From Branchinecta lynchi (Eukaryota; Arthropoda; Branchiopoda; Anostraca; Branchinectidae), in the NCBI GenBank assembly GCA_023053575.1, contig JAKZAP010000019.1, forward strand, positions 868,001-932,000: DNA of 64,000 nt. Reading direction: 5' to 3'. A program made the translations under genes and the position numbers. Below, one piece after another: positions 10,286 through 20,789 of this stretch; the stretch's first letter is position 1, and every line of letters begins with the position of its first letter. The notes under the pieces were generated by a model. It saw only the letters and a program-made list of their open reading frames with translations. It was not told where the DNA came from and searched no databases.

Positions 10286-10690
10286 CAGCGCTTCTTTTTT
10301 TTTTTTTTTTTTTTTTTTTTCCGCGCTTCCGAGCAAAACCAGCTCCGAGATCATTTTCATTTGGTTCTCTCAAACTTTGCTTTTGAGTTTTCACAAATAG
10401 TAGAAATTCCACTCTATCGAACGTTTCTTTGAAACACGTGTTCTCTTGTTTTATGTTCTGAGATCACAAGTACCATGTCAATCCATTATCGTCACGAATA
10501 ATCGAACGTTTTGAAACAATAAAGATATCACTGAGGAAAAACAGTTTTTGTAGAATTTGGCGACAATCACAGGCCAGACATTATGCGCCTCCGAGAAAAT
10601 TCCTCTTCTTTGCTCTAAGCCATGACGCCGTTTCTACATGTCGCGCTTTTTACCTTTCGAGGCATTAGCGCCGTTTTTTGCCGTCATCCA
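10286..10690. other. Poly-T tract and unassigned sequence
   Basis: A T-run of about 30 at 10291-10320, then sequence in which nothing is recognised. Confidence 0.4.
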
Positions 10691-10996
10691 GTTAACTGAC
10701 CTACAAGATTTCCCACTATAAGTCGTTTTCGTCCTTCGATTAACCGACCTAAGTTTTTATAAGCTGTTTTTTTGGCTCCGTTTGCCAGTCGGTTAACCGA
10801 CCTGTGGACTGAGGCGGGAGCTCCGTCCAACCGACCTGCGCTCTTGGCACGGCGCACAATTCAGAATTCTCATTGGAGAGATAGGCGCCGGCGACGGGAA
10901 GACGCCATTTTTTCTTATAAGCCGTTTTTTAGAGCTCAGACGAACCGACCGGCGAGACGAAAAAACGGTCAATAGTGGCAAACAGGTAGGTTAACC
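10690..10996. mobile_element. Foldback MITE with GGTTAACCGACCT motifs
   Basis: The left end GTTAACTGACCTAC...TTTCCCACTAT...CGTTTTCGTC pairs with the right end GACGAAAAAACGGTCAATAG...GTAGGTTAACC. GTTAACCGACCT or a variant recurs at least four times. No transposase and no clear target duplication. Confidence 0.6.
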
Positions 10997-10999
10997 GAC

Positions 11000-11440
11000 C
11001 TATGGAGAAAAGGCAAAAGACGCAGCTATTGACTTTCGGTAATTTGAACGTCGCACATGTTGATCTGTCGCTTTATTTAAATGTTGCAGTTTTGGCCTGA
11101 CACTAGAACAAGGATACAAAAAGAGGGGGCAAAAATAGATACTGCACTATTTTCGACTGTGCGACGCAGAACGAGATCGGGTAAGACTGAAAACTCAAGC
11201 TTGATTCGCACCAGCCAGGAAAAATATCAGGCTCCGGCACACCACTCATCAATTTAGCTGATCAATTTAGTCAACTTTTGAGTACGATGACTAGTATGTT
11301 GGCACTGCTTACGCCATCAGGGTTGCGCCAGGACAGCAAAAGAGAGCATACGGTGTTTCTGGTCCCGCACCTAAACTGATGAAATTTAGCGAGCACAATG
11401 ACATCGACTCATCTCCCAGCATGTTTGAGTCTATAGTAAC
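11000..11440. other. Unassigned intronic sequence
   Basis: No repeat boundary or exon recognised. Confidence 0.35.
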
Positions 11441-11467
11441 CAAATGTCCTTAGTTCCTCCTGTACCT

Positions 11468-12137
11468 CTAGAGGCGCTTAGGGCATCCAAGAAGAGCCGC
11501 CAGTTGTCTCTCATAAGTGCCGCTGCCCATAAATCTTCCCATTCTTGCTGGAGAGACGCGTTGATATTGTGAAGATCTGGATCCCTCCGGATGCCACTGG
11601 AGGATAGAGTTGGGGAGTCTGGTGCTTCCCATCCTGACTGTATGGCCCAGGTACTTCCAGCGGGGGATCTTGATGACTTCAGTAATAAGGGGTTGCACTG
11701 TCAACTGGCGAATCGCCAGGTTTTTGATCATTTCTGTCCAGTGTATGTTTAAGATCCGCCTAAGGCAGGTGTTTTCAAAGGCTAGAAGACGTTTCTCGGG
11801 CTGTTGGCTGAGGCGCCACATCTCGGATCTATGCAGAAGTACGGAGAGAACGTTGCTGTTGAAAAGTCTTAGCTTGAGTCTAAGGGAGAACTTCTTGCTC
11901 CTCCATATCTTCTTTAGCCGGTTGAACACACCGCTGTCTTAGCTGGACCTCCCTTGCGCAAGCTCCAGTATTTTCAACTGTCTGCCGAGCTGTCGGAATT
12001 CAACGACCTGTTCGACTTGCTGGTCCCTACTGCGTATATCTAGCGGAGATGCGCTGCTCGCCATACTCTTTATTTTGGGGATGTTTATTTTAAATCCGAA
12101 CAGTTCAGTTGTTTCACTGGTCTTTGTGAGGAAGTCT
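11468..12137 (-). pseudogene. LINE reverse-transcriptase C-terminal region (RTE-like)
   Basis: Minus-strand frames encode FGFKINIPKIKSMASSAS... then, after a frame break near 11935, FNRLKKIWRSKKFSLRLKLR, LFNSNVLSVLL, ENTCLRRILNIHWTEMI and IPRWKYLGHTVRM. This succession is the RT thumb/connection region of a widespread animal non-LTR family with an endonuclease-RT protein. The catalytic YADD core is absent because the 5' side is cut by a hAT-like fragment at 12138. Stops and the frameshift make it a relic. Confidence 0.8.
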
Positions 12138-12305
12138 TCACCACCAGGGGCGTCACGACTGGGAGGAGCGGGGTACGTCCCTTCATCCCAATGCTGTCTG
12201 CCAGTCGGTAAAGAGTAACCGAGTCGGCGCGAAGCGCCGAGGTTTTTCGTCACTTGAACTTTTATCATGAAAACAGTCGGTTCTTATGAAAATTGGTCGA
12301 CATTT
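12138..12305 (-). mobile_element. hAT-like MITE (CGACTGG family), truncated
   Basis: It starts CAGGGGCGTCACGACTGG and continues to AACCGAGTCGGCGCGAAGCG and AAAATTGGTCGACATTTTTT, the inverse of the right half of the element at 6935-7308. Its other end is lost at the junction with the next repeat. Confidence 0.6.
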
Positions 12306-12309
12306 TTTT

Positions 12310-12545
12310 GGTACGTAAGTTTTGCCCCTTAATTTGAAACCCCTCCCCCACCCCTAAATATAGAGCTACAGAGCCCATCTTCGAACTTGACCTATACTTT
12401 GACCCAAAGAGTCATCGTGCCAAATTTGAACAAAATATCTCAACCGCTTCGAGAGTTCTCGTGCTAACAGACGGACGAACGGACGGACAGACGGACAACT
12501 TTTGCGATTTCATAGGTATCCCTCCACTTAAGTTTTGTGATCCCA
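12310..12545 (+). repeat. (GACG)n-tail module, solo copy
   Basis: GCCCCTTAATTTGAAACCCC, CAAAATATCTCA, ACAGACGGACG and CATAGGTATCCCTCCACTTA also occur, in this order, at the 3' ends of the 138-bp-unit arrays at 26765-26985 and 49080-49320. Here the array is missing. Confidence 0.7.
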
Positions 12546-12755
12546 AAAGCAGGTCAATGAACGCTTAACAAAAAGGTAATGAACGCTTTTGTTCTGCGAC
12601 TCTTCGCCGAACAAGGTTTAAAACTTTGTTCAAAGGCATCCATATATTACTCGTCATCGTTAACGTCCATTTGTTCTTCTAATTTCAAGTTAAAATTAAC
12701 CGTTTTACCTCCCCATTTTAGTTAAGAAGTATAGCGAAGGAAGGAGCCTTGTCGC

Positions 12756-12941
12756 CAGGCCCGTATCCAGTAATTTATTTCGGGGGGGGGGGGGGGGTCT
12801 TGCCTTTCCGGGGAGGGGGGGTTATTGTGTGCTGGTCGGAAAAAAAATACATAGATCAGAGGGAAAAGCCTATAAAAATGATTATTTTTGTCTGTTTCGG
12901 GGGGAGGTTTCAACCCCCTAACCCCCCTGGATACGGCCTTG
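12756..12941 (+). mobile_element. hAT-like MITE (CGTATCC family), intact
   Basis: Ends CAGGCCCGTATCCAG and CTGGATACGGCCTTG, flanked by CTTGTCGC (12748-12755) and CTTGTGGC (12942-12949), 7 of 8 identical. G runs near the left and C runs near the right can fold. A longer relative is at 63623-63851. Confidence 0.8.
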
Positions 12942-13184
12942 CTTGTGGCCTAAATTTGTTCAGGCCAACACACCACTACCATCCTTTTTTTTCTCCTAGT
13001 TTCAAGTGCTCCAAAAAAGCAAATTTGCTGTACTTTAAAATATTATTTGCTTTTTTTCTTTATGCAAATTATGTTTTGTGAATACACTTACTCGTTATCT
13101 GATTGACAGAAGATAGTCAAACACACGGGAGCAGAAACTTGTCAAAAGAATAGAAACAACTGGACACAATCCATGTATAAGACC

Positions 13185-13197
13185 CCCCCCCCCCCCA
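13185..13197 (+). repeat. Poly-C tract
   Basis: A C run of about 14, of the kind seen in the MITEs here, but with no recognisable terminus on either side. Confidence 0.6.
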
Positions 13198-13489
13198 ACT
13201 AGAATTGTTTTTCTAAGAACAATGAGAAAAATATTATGTCATATTAGCCTACGAGATCCAAAAAAAGTAAATTATTTTCATAACTTCCGAAACCATACGT
13301 ACCATTCCAAATCCCATACGTAAACTGAAAGCCCAAAAAAGGAATATGGCGATAGAAGTAATACTTTTGTTACAAAACCCGAGACAAAACCAGGAATTAC
13401 TCTTCATCAAATTTAAAAAAGGTACACACACAATTCAAATGTACCTTTTTCTTCTTCATTCCATGGATTCCTGCCCATACACGAATTCA

Positions 13490-14160
13490 AATAATGAATG
13501 AATGAATGAATGATTTTATTTACCGATTCTAGACACAAAATGTGACAAATGGAGTATAAGAAGGGAATAAAAAAAAGGAAAAACGAATCACACTAAACTA
13601 ACAAATAAACAAAACTAGCACAGCTAGCCTACTTTAGAAATGCCTGGTATAGGCTGTGCTGGGGATTCAGGGACTGTAGAAACTTTTCTCTACGGATGTT
13701 GATGACGTCCGTGGGATCAAGAACATCGTATTTTATAATTAGTGAAGTATTTCTCGTCCAAAGAGGTACTCCAAGCAAAAACTTCGCAAACTTGAAATAA
13801 ATAACTCTCATTGCTTTCTTTTCCTTCAGTGTGAAAAATATCCAAAAAGGCGACAGAGCGAGAATGTTCGGGATAACCAGAGGAAGCCGTCCTCGAATCA
13901 ACCGGTTAAATTTCACCGTAGTCCTACAGAGCATACCATACGCTTTTCGAACTTTCGTAGATAGATCGGAAATCAGACCCGCACGTGTCGATTTTAAATT
14001 TGAAGCAATCGGCAAACCTAGATAAACAAGTACCTCAGACGGGCATATTTCCTTGTCCTCAAACCTAACCGACCGTGATGACGATTTATCATTAAAAACA
14101 AGCACTTCACTTTTACCAGGGTTGAACGCAAGGCCGATACGGGAATACTCATTACATTAC
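13490..14160 (-). pseudogene. LINE reverse-transcriptase C-terminal fragment
   Basis: The minus strand encodes YSRIGLAFNPGKSEVLVFND, then VLVYLGLPIASNLKSTRAGL, KVRKAYGMLCR, FTLKEKKAMRVIYFKFAKFL and a tail ending at 13629. G..FN..K......F and YLG...  are the blocks that follow the YADD box in CR1/Jockey-type RTs. The 3' end has an (ATTC)n tail at 13495-13515. It is 5'-truncated at about 14160, 165 bp from a stomatin exon and antisense to it. Same broad family as 27170-29646 and 31676-32040. Confidence 0.8.
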
Positions 14161-14324
14161 TGAAAATACAATAATTTTCTCAATACGAGATTCAAATAAT
14201 CTGCACCTCTCTTTGAATTTTTATTTTCTACCGTTCCGTCCTTAACATTTCTATATTTTCTGATTCTTTTTTGAGTTCGTGAACACATGGTGCTATTCGA
14301 TACGTCATGGAATGTAACTTTCAG

Positions 14325-14505
14325 CAAAGATGTACGACTGCCAGTTCAGCTGCAGCGTGCTATGGCAGCTGAAGCCGAAGCTGCTCGAGAAGCAAGAGCG
14401 AAGGTCATTGCAGCTGAAGGCGAGCAGAAAGCAGCCAACGCCTTGAAAGAAGCTTCGATTGTTATTGCCCAGTCACCTGCTGCCTTGCAGTTAAGATATC
14501 TACAG
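14325..14505 (+). CDS. STOM: Stomatin-like protein, coiled-coil exon
   Basis: 181 bp, acceptor TTTCAG, donor CAG|GTAGGT. The first base completes the isoleucine of the previous exon, giving [20 protein letters not shown] and then an alanine/glutamate-rich helix [20 protein letters not shown], ending AALQLRYLQ. In the family this is the end of the SPFH domain and the coiled-coil segment used for oligomerisation. It lies 165 bp downstream of a truncated antisense LINE. The ATG at 14287 is inside the intron and is not a start. Confidence 0.96.
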
Positions 14506-14599
14506 GTAGGTTGTTTGTGATTTTGTGGATTTCCTTATCCTTAAAGGACACCTGAATGAAGAGTACCAAGTATCATCCCTATCTGTTTAGTATGATTTC

Positions 14600-14760
14600 C
14601 GTTAACATTGCCTGCAGAAAAGCCAATCCGGATACGAAATAGAACTACCGAAGATTAAAAATTAAGTGTCTTTTTCTGTGTTTGTATGTGTTTTGTTTAC
14701 TTTCTTTATTTACTCCGCCTTTACAAAATGGCGGGTCACAAATTTATTACTTACTTATAG
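14600..14760 (+). repeat. LINE 3' tail fragment
   Basis: TTTACTCCGCCTTTACAAAA then GGCGGGTCACAAATTTATTA matches the shared LINE ending (compare 5548-5600 and 6310-6375). Only the 3' UTR is left. Confidence 0.5.
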
Positions 14761-15084
14761 TGTTTCCAAGCTATGATTTTTGCTCCATTTTGCATCTGTA
14801 CTTATTTCAGTACCGAACAATTTTAGCAATGAACAAATCTCTCCAATCAAGCCTTCTTCTGGAATATTTTTTAACCAGTTAAGCCCGAACGTATATACAG
14901 AAGAAGTTCCAATACGATCCGGCCAGCACTGTACAAGATTTGAATGAATTGCACTTTTTGTCCTGGAGTCTGCATGTGCAAACCTCCGAAAACGAACATC
15001 CCTATTTTGAAAACGTCACGCTCAGGAGAAGATTGTTCTCCGTGGCCATGTCTGTAAATGCATTCTGCATGGTGTGTTCAAGTA

Positions 15085-15480
15085 TGGTTTCATTGTTCAG
15101 GTGTCCTTTAAAGGACCCGTCGTCCCTATAACGCCAATGCAACCTACTTCCGCAATCGCTACATCCATTTTTAAAGCCAGAGTCCCGAATTTTACACGGT
15201 AAATTTGAAGCCCCCTAACGGAACCTTCTTGCTTTTCTCACTTGCATTGTTTCGCTACCCTCGATGCTTATCATGCTGTCGACGGCTGTTGCGAGGAGTA
15301 TATCCCTCAGAAAAACCGGCTATGTAAATTCGTTCCTGTTTTTTTGCTAGAAGTCAACGGGCCTGGAAAAGGCTTAAAACAGCTAAAGCCGTGGGTAATT
15401 TGGTACAAGGATGGTGTGGTTGTAAAGTTGTGACTGGAAACGTCACTCCGAATTGGCGTGTATAACCTATCAACAAAACA
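15085..15480 (+). repeat. Dispersed repeat R, copy 2 (uninterrupted)
   Basis: Shares GCAACCTACTTCCGCAATCG, CAGAGTCCCGAATTTT, CAGAAAAACCGGCTATGTAA and GGCTTAAAACAGCTAAAGCC with the copies at 5700, 27001 and 42740. This copy shows the continuous sequence across the site where copy 1 carries a LINE end. Confidence 0.6.
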
Positions 15481-15489
15481 AGACCGAAA

Positions 15490-16000
15490 GCTCAAGAATT
15501 CAGTCTAAGTCATCGTTAAAAAAAGCAAAAAAAAGTAAAATATGGTAAACTAGTAGCCTATACTGACAAAAATTCGATATCCTGGTTGTGCGAAGAGTTT
15601 CAGTCGTCATCATGGAGTAGCAATCCATCCCAACAAAGATGCAGAACCCCTACCAGCTTCTTGCTTGGTGATGATTGTTATTTCGTGTGGCATATCCAGG
15701 AACACACACTTCTCCCCAGGGTTGCCATTTGCAGGCCTTGTCCAGTCCAGTCACTTCTTGAAGGATACAGATGTTTTGCTGGTAAACAGTTCTTCTAACA
15801 AAGCTTTCCACTAAGGAATTGCTCCTTTCGAAAAGAAATGCTCCGTACCTGGGTTGAGTAACACTTCTGTTGTAGCTTTCGAGAGAGTGAGGAAAGGAAG
15901 CTTGAGTGAAGAAAGGACGGTTGTAATTCTTTTTAAAGATTCATTTAAATGCGGCCATTGATTTCTGAGGCGATGCCAACCAGCAGGTAGTCAAGAGCCT
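15490..16000. other. Unassigned intronic sequence
   Basis: Nothing recognised on either strand. Confidence 0.35.
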
Positions 16001-16180
16001 TATAGGACTTTCAACTATGATACCTCCCCCCCCCACACACACACACACTCTGGAATTGTGATCCTGCCTTCAACGGTGACTGTAGACAAGAGCCTTATCG
16101 GAATTTAACCTATGAGACCCCCCCCCCACACACACACACACACTCAGACACACTCGGGAAGTGTAAACCTGCCTTCAAGA
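16000..16180 (+). repeat. Local tandem duplication with C and CA runs
   Basis: AAGAGCCTTATAGGACTTTC...CCTATGA-type text, a C run, (CA)n and CCTGCCTTCAA occur twice, about 95 bp apart. A third partial relative lies near 17195-17222. Confidence 0.65.
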
Positions 16181-16649
16181 GCGCCTGTGTGGAAGACCGT
16201 GTGTTTGGATTCTCTTAACGGTGTTTCATTAAAGCTTAAAAACTCTAACCACATAGGTCCGCGTAATTGCGAGGAAACTAGGTTGTATTTGGTTGAATGC
16301 AATTCTAGGATTAAACCCGTCTAGATATAAATACGAGATCTTTTTTTATGTCAAATGTGTTCGAGGGTAGCCAGCCCTCGTCCATGTTAGCTCTTACTGT
16401 GACAATGAGATGAATCCTCTGCTTTCCCGGGGATACAAATGAGGGAAATCATTCGTCGTTTCTTTGACCAAGATTTCCAACTCTCCCGTTACTCCTTCCA
16501 CGCTTACGAGGGGAATGTGGTGAATACTTAACGACTACGAGCTTTTAGTCCAATATTCAGGTTCACCAAGGGCACTTCACTCGCCGTCGTTTAAAGGACG
16601 CCTCACACTACTTAGTGTTTCGGCTAAGATGCTCTGAGAGAGATGACTA

Positions 16650-16861
16650 CAGTAGTGGTATTCTTATTTGAACGTTTGTCTTTGAACTTTGCCATTTTCT
16701 TGCTCTTGCTGTGACTAAAGTTAACTATCAGTTAGGCAAAGTAGGTAACTAAGGGCCTCTGAAAACACCTGATTAGGTATTTTGGGCCTTCAGTCTACCA
16801 TTTAGCCCAAAACTGCACTGTTTACATTTAAGTAACTACTCAAATAAGCAAACCTCTACTG
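16650..16861. mobile_element. MITE with TA target (Tc1/mariner-like)
   Basis: Ends CAGTAGTGGTATTCTTATTT and CAAATAAGCAAACCTCTACTG minus its last base are imperfect inverted repeats of about 25 bp. TA lies immediately outside on both sides (16648-16649, 16862-16863). The interior block ...AACTGCACTGTT links it to 3671-3900 and 58330-58512. Confidence 0.68.
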
Positions 16862-17302
16862 TACTTTAAAACCGAGGTGTGATTACAGAAAAATACACAC
16901 AAGGCTCCCGTTGTTCTTAGCCTCTTTCCATATCTCTTGCCTTGGGCGACAACCTTGACAAAATTTGCATCACCGGCCTCTGGACCAATAAGCTTCTCCG
17001 AAATAGTTATCGGGAGTCTGAGCGTCATGTAGGGAGAACAAACGTGGCAAGCACGATAATCAGTATAATGCTTGTTGAGGAAGTACGATACACTTGAAGT
17101 ATCCCTATGCCATCCACATAAACCTATGAGCTACCCCCTTTTTGATTTATCGTGTCTTCCAGGGCTAACTAGTATTATTACACATAAGTTAACAGGCTAT
17201 GAGCCCCCCCCCCCACCAATTTGAATACCAACCCTAAACAGCGGAATATACCCACTTTCCAAGAACACAATTCCACGACGAGTGAGGCTGTCTTAAAGCA
17301 CA

Positions 17303-17968
17303 ATGGACACTTCTAATGCTTTACTTTGTATTAAATGCTTCACGAATCAACATTTCCGACTTCCTTTAGAAGGCGCTACGGAAATCGGCCATTTTCTTGT
17401 TATCCCTTGTCTTTACCTCTCTGGCATTTCGGCGATCCAAATCTTAGCCGCTGGGGTATCGTGGCAGGAAATTCAAAAACTCCCAGCAATACTTGATAGG
17501 AAAGGATATATTTGATATGTCACCAAAGTCAAGCCGCACATGCAGTTTACCAGATTGTTCTAGTGTTTCATCAGAAGTTCCATGGCTTGAAGTGTCTATT
17601 AAAAGTTCTTCTTTGTGGAATAGTGTTGCGAAGCTTGATTAGCTTGCTTTATAAAATGTACCAGAATATGCAACAAGCTTATAAAAAATAAAATAGCTAC
17701 AAAAATCATTCAAAAACAAATAACCTATTCAAATCTGACTTATACAAGCTGATTTATGCATAAAATAAAGATGTACTAAGTATTATAAGAAACATCACTT
17801 TTATCTATGTCCAAACTAGTAAATCCTGTATGTACTGTCCCAAGAAATTACGCTGTGAAATATCACAGAGAGGAAACTGTTGAAAAAGCTGCTGATCTAG
17901 GGCGTAATCATTGCTCCTAGGTTGTTACAGAGTGGGACTGGGATAGTTTGATGTGCCCATTGAACTTT
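17303..17968 (+). repeat. Inverted-pair repeat, arm 1 (mate at 44036-44705)
   Basis: About 670 bp here reappears as the reverse complement at 44036-44705, with indels but high identity over long stretches (for example CATTTCCGACTTCCTTTAGA). Termini are not obviously inverted. One short frame of 71 codons spans part of it in this copy but is not recognised. Probably a dispersed repeat of unknown class. Confidence 0.7.
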
Positions 17969-18260
17969 AATAATAATAATATAATATATTCGCAAACTGG
18001 GATGGCAGGCCGTTAAGCCTCTACAAGATTCTTAGTTTATCCTTCGTCGAAATTTGCACAAGGACAAAATGTCACTTGAATAATATTCATTAAAGGAACA
18101 GAAAACTTGACTCAAACTTGACTCGGGGAGCTAGCTGACATATCAAGAATGTACCCGGAGTCGATATTGAGAGTAAGAAAAATTCTGGTTACGACCATTG
18201 CAGTTTCCGAGCACTTTCCGAGAATTCGACTTTTGAGTTAGTAGAAAAAAAAGCAAAATA
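17968..18260. other. (AAT)n tract and unassigned sequence
   Basis: AATAATAATAATATAATATA at 17970 looks like a retroelement tail; the following sequence with GGGATGGCAGGCCGTTAAGC is not placed. Confidence 0.35.
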
Positions 18261-18266
18261 TTTGTG

Positions 18267-18333
18267 TGCCGGGAGTAGGAATCAAACGCACGACCTCTTG
18301 ACTACTATCCCAATACTATGGCCGAAACCCGGC
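18267..18333 (-). tRNA. Degenerate tRNA-like sequence
   Basis: On the minus strand GCCGGGT begins and TCCCGGCA ends a 67-nt stretch, giving a six-pair acceptor stem plus discriminator base. It contains GCGTTTGATTCC, close to the B box, and CGGCCATAGTATTGG, a loose A box. It is shorter than a real tRNA and the T stem does not pair well. It is best read as a tRNA pseudogene or the head of a SINE. Confidence 0.45.
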
Positions 18334-18339
18334 CAAAGG

Positions 18340-18750
18340 CGAACTTTTACAGTGTATAAGTGCATAATTACAGTGCATAAGGAGCAAGGCCCTGCCAGCT
18401 AGCTTTGGGAACACTAAGGAGGGGGTTCGAGATAACAAAGAAGGGGGGTCCTGTCGATGACAAGTCCTTTATCTTTATCTAAGCCACCCAGGTCGGTTTG
18501 ATGGCCGAAAGTTGCGTAGTCAAGTTTTCTGTGCCTTTAACTTTCTTCTTAAATGTCAGTAGTTTTGAGGAGCAGATTACTCTCTCTGACCACTCGGTTG
18601 CCGAAAGTCCAGTGGCCCATGCCCTTATAAAAGCGTTCCGTCCTCATTCTGTACTGGTGCCCTCGAAGATGATTATTACTGAACTGCAAGAATCTCCGCG
18701 CTGGTACGTTTACACCAGTTTACACAGTATTATTTACACCATCATAGACG
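18340..18750. other. Unassigned intronic sequence
   Basis: No feature recognised. Confidence 0.3.
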
Positions 18751-18754
18751 GTTC

Positions 18755-18945
18755 GATCCGTCTTGGCTGAATGGGCTAGCGCGCCGAACTCATAAGCGAA
18801 GGGTCGCTGGTTCGAGTCTCGTTGGTGCCGACCGTTTAGTTTAGGGCGAGGGTTTATGGCGTTTCCCTCCTTAAGAGAAGCCAAAGTCCACCCAGCTTCA
18901 AATGAGTACCTAGAGAAAGGGAAAACACGGGAAGTTTTTTTTAGT
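18755..18945 (+). mobile_element. tRNA-derived SINE, copy 1
   Basis: The head has an A box, TGGCTGAATGGGCTAGCGCG, a CTCATAA loop-like sequence and a B box, GGTTCGAGTCTC. The body GTGCCGACC...GGCGAGGGTT...GTTTCCC...CACCCAGCTTCAAATGAGTA is shared with 33458-33645. The anticodon stem does not pair, so this is not a working tRNA-Met. It ends in T-rich sequence near 18937. I do not assign the central domain to a named SINE superfamily. Confidence 0.7.
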
Positions 18946-18989
18946 TTTTTTTTTAGTTTAATACTCTTTATTATACAAACCAACTTTTA

Positions 18990-19550
18990 CATGCTAGACG
19001 ACATGAACATACCTTTTGTAACCCTCTTAACATCCTTTATACATGTAGCTGATACTTTGCTTGCATGCGAAAGTTGGACTTTTTTGCTTTTACCGCGGAA
19101 GATTTGTGTGTTTCTACTTTAGTTGGACCCGAGGGATTGGAAGCTTCGTGCTGTACTCTCGAAAGCTCGGACGTCCGATTACATTAGTTTATGTTGCGGT
19201 CTTCCTCTCAACCATAATGAAATTAGTAAGGAAATGTTTCATCAGATATTCAACAGTCTTGCCAAGTTCTTTCCCACTTAGCTCAAGCCAGAGACTATTA
19301 TCCGATTACGCTTCAGGAGAGTCTTATCCACTGTCTGATTATGGCTTGAATTTCCTGGCAGCCATCACGCGACATGGTTTGGATACTTCGGAAGGAGTCA
19401 GGAAATCCTGCCCCTGCTGGCAACAGTCACAATTAGACAAGCGAAAAATGCTAATTTGTACGGGAGCCCTACCAAATGACTCGTGCGACGGTTGCTTACC
19501 CGATACCTTGTACACCTCGGGATTTCGCAACTTGTCCTCTCCGCGTCCCC
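18990..19550. other. Unassigned intronic sequence
   Basis: A 178-codon frame crosses 19061-19597 but has no recognisable domain and overlaps the foldback arm; I see no gene here. Confidence 0.35.
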
Positions 19551-19554
19551 ACCT

Positions 19555-19985
19555 GTCAATTGGCCATATTCCTGTTCAGCGCTTCCAAGCGGACTAGTTT
19601 CTGTTAATCCCCCCATGCCTCACCGTCATTACTTGGATCAGACATGGCAAAATATATCCACAGGTTAGTGAGTGGAAAAGCTGTCATCTGTGTCCCAGGT
19701 AATGGAGATTTTACATTGCTTTAGCAGCAGAAAGGGAAAGTCTACACAAGTGTTGGTTATGACTTAGTAAATAGTCCAATCCATAGGGTAGTGGGTCACT
19801 TTCACTTTCTGCTGCTGAAACATCTGAAAAACCTCCAATACCTGGGACACAGATGACAGGTTTTCCACTTACTAACCTGTGATCTAGTTTACCATGTCTG
19901 ATCCAAAGAATGACGGTGAGGCATGGGGGTATTAACAGAAACTAGTCCGCTTGGAAGCGCGGAACAGGAATATGGCCAATTTCTT
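19555..19985. repeat. Foldback repeat with about 185-bp arms
   Basis: The left arm GGCCATATTCCTGTTCAGCG...ACTAGTTTCTGTTAAT...CATCTGTGTCCCAGGTA...CTTTAGCAGCAGAAAG is repeated inverted from 19797 to 19985, with about 55 bp between the arms. A related piece (CCGGGATATGGCGAATT with AGTCCGCTCGGAAG) lies at 60170-60212. Probably a non-autonomous DNA element; termini not defined. Confidence 0.65.
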
Positions 19986-20177
19986 TTCTGGTCTGTTCAT
20001 GACCAGCTTTTGTTGGTCTAACGCATGTCAGTCGCTCGCCCCGGGGTTTTCTTAAAATATGTATGTTCGCGAATCAAACATACTGCCAACCCCGAAAGTA
20101 AAAAACAAAACAAAAACAGGTCATTTCCTAGTATGGCAATTTGTCTTTTCTGTGAAAGCATACCAGGGCGTAACTAA

Positions 20178-20477
20178 GAGCGTGTTCCACCCTTCTAACA
20201 ATAGTTACTATTAGTTACTATTTCCGTTCCATTCTCACGAAAAGTTACTACGCTGACCGTTCCAACCTTGTCGGAATAGTAACTAATAGTTACTATTTGC
20301 TTACCATGCTCGGGAGCGTAGTAAGCGTAGTAACTACGCATCTCTGTAACGTGATTGGTCGTGATTGGTCGTGAAATCCTACTGGAAAATAGAAAAATCG
20401 TTCCAGCCTTGACGGCAAAAATCTGGAATTCGTGACGTCATGCGTAGTAACTACGGTAAGTAAGATGGAACACGCTC
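20178..20477. mobile_element. PIF/Harbinger-like MITE, first of an abutting pair
   Basis: Terminal inverted repeats GAGCGTGTTCCA and TGGAACACGCTC match at 12 of 12. TAA lies immediately outside at 20175-20177 and 20478-20480, the 3-bp target of PIF/Harbinger elements. 300 bp, no frame. The interior has several short inverted AATAGTAACTA units. Confidence 0.82.
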
Positions 20478-20480
20478 TAA

Positions 20481-20780
20481 GGTAGCGTTCCAGTCAAGTT
20501 ATTACAAGTTGCGATGAGCGAGCGCCGTAATGTGATGTGGTCACGCTCTCTGAAACGAAAACAATTACAACGCGAACATACGGGAGTTCCTGCAGAACCT
20601 ATAGTTATTATCACCTATGATGCTCGCGACCATCATAAGTAAATTGTAACGATCGCAACAGTCTTGGACCGAAAATAATAAGTAGGAGGAGCCAAGTTAC
20701 TTATTATGGCGGGCTCTTGACTGCAATAATAACAAGAACAGTAACGATCGTAACTAACAACTAGTCGCTGGAATGCTAAC
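20481..20780. mobile_element. PIF/Harbinger-like MITE, second of an abutting pair
   Basis: Left end GGTAGCGTTCCAG, right end CTGGAATGCTAAC, 11 of 13 complementary. TAA flanks both sides (20478-20480, 20781-20783), the left one shared with the neighbour. Also 300 bp. The ends differ from the first element beyond GTTCCA, so this is a related but separate family. Confidence 0.75.
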
Positions 20781-20789
20781 TAAGAGTTA

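Noticed and set aside
14287..14520. ATG at 14287 as a start codon for the stomatin segment
   Set aside because: The codons before 14325 do not resemble stomatin, and the TTTCAG acceptor gives a perfect join with the previous exon.
18755..18830. Functional tRNA-Met (CAT in a CTCATAA loop)
   Set aside because: The anticodon stem does not pair, the acceptor stem is missing, and the sequence continues into a SINE body shared with 33.5 kb.
19061..19597. 178-codon frame
   Set aside because: No motif; it runs into the foldback arm, and no splice or start context supports it.
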